The notes under the pieces: model-generated
The model's database searches: none
Seen by the model: the letters and a program-made list of their open reading frames with translations, nothing else
Told to the model about the DNA's origin: nothing
Translations under genes and position numbers: made by a program
Shown here: piece after piece, positions 5,183-6,277 of the stretch
How the letters are laid out: every line of letters starts with the position of its first letter
Numbering within the stretch: the stretch's first letter is position 1
Source of the DNA: Alkalimonas sp.
GTDB taxonomy: Bacteria > Pseudomonadota > Gammaproteobacteria > Enterobacterales > Alteromonadaceae
Assembly: GCA_007117525.1 (NCBI GenBank)
Contig: SKGJ01000103.1
Location: forward strand, 1-6,277
DNA length: 6,277 nt
Direction: 5' to 3'

Positions 5183-6136
5183 ATGCATCAGGTCTCTGGC
5201 CGTGCTTTGCTGGGTTTTAGCCTGGCCTTGACCACCGCCGTGTTGTGGGGCGTTTTGCCCATTGTATTGAAAGTCTTGCTGGATTTTCTGACCGCCAGCA
5301 CCCTGACCGGCGTCCGCTTTTTAGTGGCGGCTCTGCTGGTAGGGCTATGGTTGCAGGCTCAGGGGCAGTGGCCCCGATTGTCCTTGTTAAGCCGGCAGGG
5401 GATCCTGCTGCTGCTCATCGCCATTGCTGGCTTACTGGCCAACTACCTGATGTACATGTCGGGCCTGAACTACTTGACTGCTGAAACCGGCCAGCTGTTG
5501 ATCCAACTGGCGCCTTTTCTGATGATGCTGGGCGGCGTGTGGCTCTTTAAAGAGCGCTTGCAGTTGTGGCAAAAAGTCGGCGCCCTGGTGCTGCTGATTG
5601 GCCTGCTGCTGTTTTTTAATGAGCGCCTTGTTACCTTGCTTACCAGCGTCAGTGAAGAAAGCTGGGGGCTGCTGTTGATTATCGGGGCCGCAGTGACCTG
5701 GGCGGCCTATGCGTTGGCACAAAAGCAATTGTTGGTGCATTACAGCTCACAACAAATCATGGTGTTAATTTACTGCGCCGGTGCTTTGGTGTTTATGCCC
5801 TTGTCCGATTTGCAGCCGCTGTGGCATCTCTCGCTCTGGCACTGGCTGTTTTTGCTGTTCTGTTGCATCAATACCGTGGTTGCCTACGGCGCTTTTGCCG
5901 AAGCATTGCACCACTGGGAAGCCTACAAAGTCAGTGCCGTACTGGCGATAACGCCTCTGGTGACCATTCTGGTTGCCAAAGGGCTGCATGCACTTCAACC
6001 CGACTGGCTAAGCCCGGAGCCACTGAATGGCTGGGCCATTCTGGGCGCTTGTCTGGTGGTGACGGGATCGATGATCACCGCCTTATCACCGCTTTGGCGT
6101 CAGTACTTCCATCGCAGCATAAAAAAAGCCACCTGA
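5183..6136 (+). CDS. DMT-superfamily (EamA) transporter
   Basis: The 317-residue product has the standard two-EamA-repeat, ten-helix layout of drug/metabolite exporters in the inner membrane. The first repeat spans about residues 8-146: LALTTAVLWGVLPIVLK (14-30), then RFLVAALLVGLW (45-56), LAPFLMMLGGVWLFKERL (109-126) and VGALVLLIGLLLFF (132-145). The second spans about 162-298: GAAVTWAAYALAQK (168-181), ending with VSAVLAITPLVTILVA (250-265) and WAILGACLVVTGSMIT (284-299). Substrates in this family range from amino acids to drugs and cannot be predicted here. The ATG at 5183 is preferred, with AGG (5172-5174) upstream; an in-frame GTG at 5120 lies inside the palindromic repeat and would add 21 residues absent from the usual N-terminus. 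The ribosome site is weak. The stop codon lies within the loop of the downstream terminator hairpin. Confidence 0.9.
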   Translation: MHQVSGRALLGFSLALTTAVLWGVLPIVLKVLLDFLTASTLTGVRFLVAALLVGLWLQAQGQWPRLSLLSRQGILLLLIAIAGLLANYLMYMSGLNYLTAETGQLLIQLAPFLMMLGGVWLFKERLQLWQKVGALVLLIGLLLFFNERLVTLLTSVSEESWGLLLIIGAAVTWAAYALAQKQLLVHYSSQQIMVLIYCAGALVFMPLSDLQPLWHLSLWHWLFLLFCCINTVVAYGAFAEALHHWEAYKVSAVLAITPLVTILVAKGLHALQPDWLSPEPLNGWAILGACLVVTGSMITALSPLWRQYFHRSIKKAT

Positions 6137-6155
6137 AGGTCGAAGATGGCTTTTT
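6121..6155. terminator. Bidirectional intrinsic terminator between the permease and pyruvate kinase genes
   Basis: AAAAAGCCA (6123-6131) and TGGCTTTTT (6147-6155) form a 9-bp stem with a 15-nt loop. In the plus direction five T follow the GC core, for the permease transcript; in the minus direction seven T follow (complement of 6121-6127), for the pyruvate kinase transcript. The stem begins inside the last permease codons and the stop (6134-6136) is in the loop. The GC core is only 4 bp, so strength is uncertain. Confidence 0.65.
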
Positions 6156-6167
6156 AAATTGAAGGCG

Positions 6168-6189
6168 CTTAGGGTGTTTTGACCCTAGG
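6168..6189 (-). repeat. Small hairpin just past the pyruvate kinase stop
   Basis: TAGGGT (6170-6175) pairs with ACCCTA (6182-6187) over a 6-nt loop; one wobble and one further pair (6168-6169 with 6188-6189) extend it to 8 bp. It starts 4 nt after the pyk stop on the minus strand. No T-tract follows, so it probably assists the stronger hairpin at 6121-6155 or shields the mRNA 3' end. Confidence 0.4.
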
Positions 6190-6193
6190 ACGG

Positions 6194-6277
6194 CTATTTA
6201 ACCTGAACAATTTTGCAGGTATTGGACGCGCCAATGGTTTCCATCTGATCGCCATGGGTCAGAATCACCAGGTCGCC
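6194..6277 (-). CDS. pyk: Pyruvate kinase, C-terminal end only; gene enters from the right edge
   Basis: The last 27 codons and the TAG stop (6194-6196) lie in the window; the 5' part is outside. The peptide GDLVILTHGDQMETIGASN (first 19 of the 27 residues) followed by TCKIVQVK matches the end of the pyruvate kinase C-terminal domain, where a GD-hydrophobic strand and a G-x-(T/S)-N-T turn precede the final beta strand. The enzyme converts phosphoenolpyruvate and ADP to pyruvate and ATP. The catalytic barrel is not visible. Co-location with pfkA on the same strand supports the call. The fragment is short, so the family is likely rather than certain, and PykA versus PykF type cannot be decided. 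Confidence 0.75.
   Translation of the reverse strand, partial: GDLVILTHGDQMETIGASNTCKIVQVK

Overview
The window looks like ordinary chromosomal housekeeping DNA from a free-living gammaproteobacterium with moderate G+C. The protein set points that way: HinT, a YciA-type thioesterase, a DUF962/Mpo1-like protein, an AlgZ/AlgR-type LytS–LytTR two-component pair, ATP-type PfkA and pyruvate kinase. The style resembles Alteromonadales-like lineages, but the genus cannot be fixed from sequence reading alone. There is no phage, insertion-sequence, CRISPR, tRNA or rRNA signal.

Layout. The left edge (1-457, minus) holds the N-terminal quarter of an M61-family aminopeptidase, transcribed divergently from hinT (516-872, plus). 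Next on the plus strand come an acyl-CoA thioesterase (992-1411), a DUF962/Mpo1-like membrane protein (1473-1946), and a sensor kinase and LytTR response regulator separated by 3 nt (about 2041-3126 and 3130-3951). The regulator gene converges on pfkA (3974-4969, minus), with 22 nt between the two stop codons and a perfect 10-bp hairpin across the last pfkA codons. A 213-bp divergent intergenic region separates pfkA from a DMT/EamA permease gene (5183-6136, plus). The permease gene in turn converges on the last 27 codons of a pyruvate kinase gene (6194-6277, minus), across a terminator-like hairpin usable in both directions.

How the genes fit together. The kinase and regulator clearly form one system: a four-helix membrane sensor signalling to a LytTR DNA-binding regulator. 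Its signal and target are not visible here. pfkA and pyk encode the two classical irreversible control steps of lower glycolysis; they lie on the same strand, interrupted by the opposite-strand permease gene. The remaining genes are individually recognisable, with no evident shared pathway.

The most unusual non-coding signal is a short repeat found twice, each time in front of a plus-strand gene. A complete palindromic copy (5111-5159) precedes the permease gene, and a half copy (921-954) precedes the thioesterase gene; they differ at 3 of 34 positions. In plus-strand RNA the complete copy folds into a 17-bp stem in which the arm differences become G·U pairs. I found no undescribed multi-gene system; this repeat and the uncharacterised two-component pair are the best leads.
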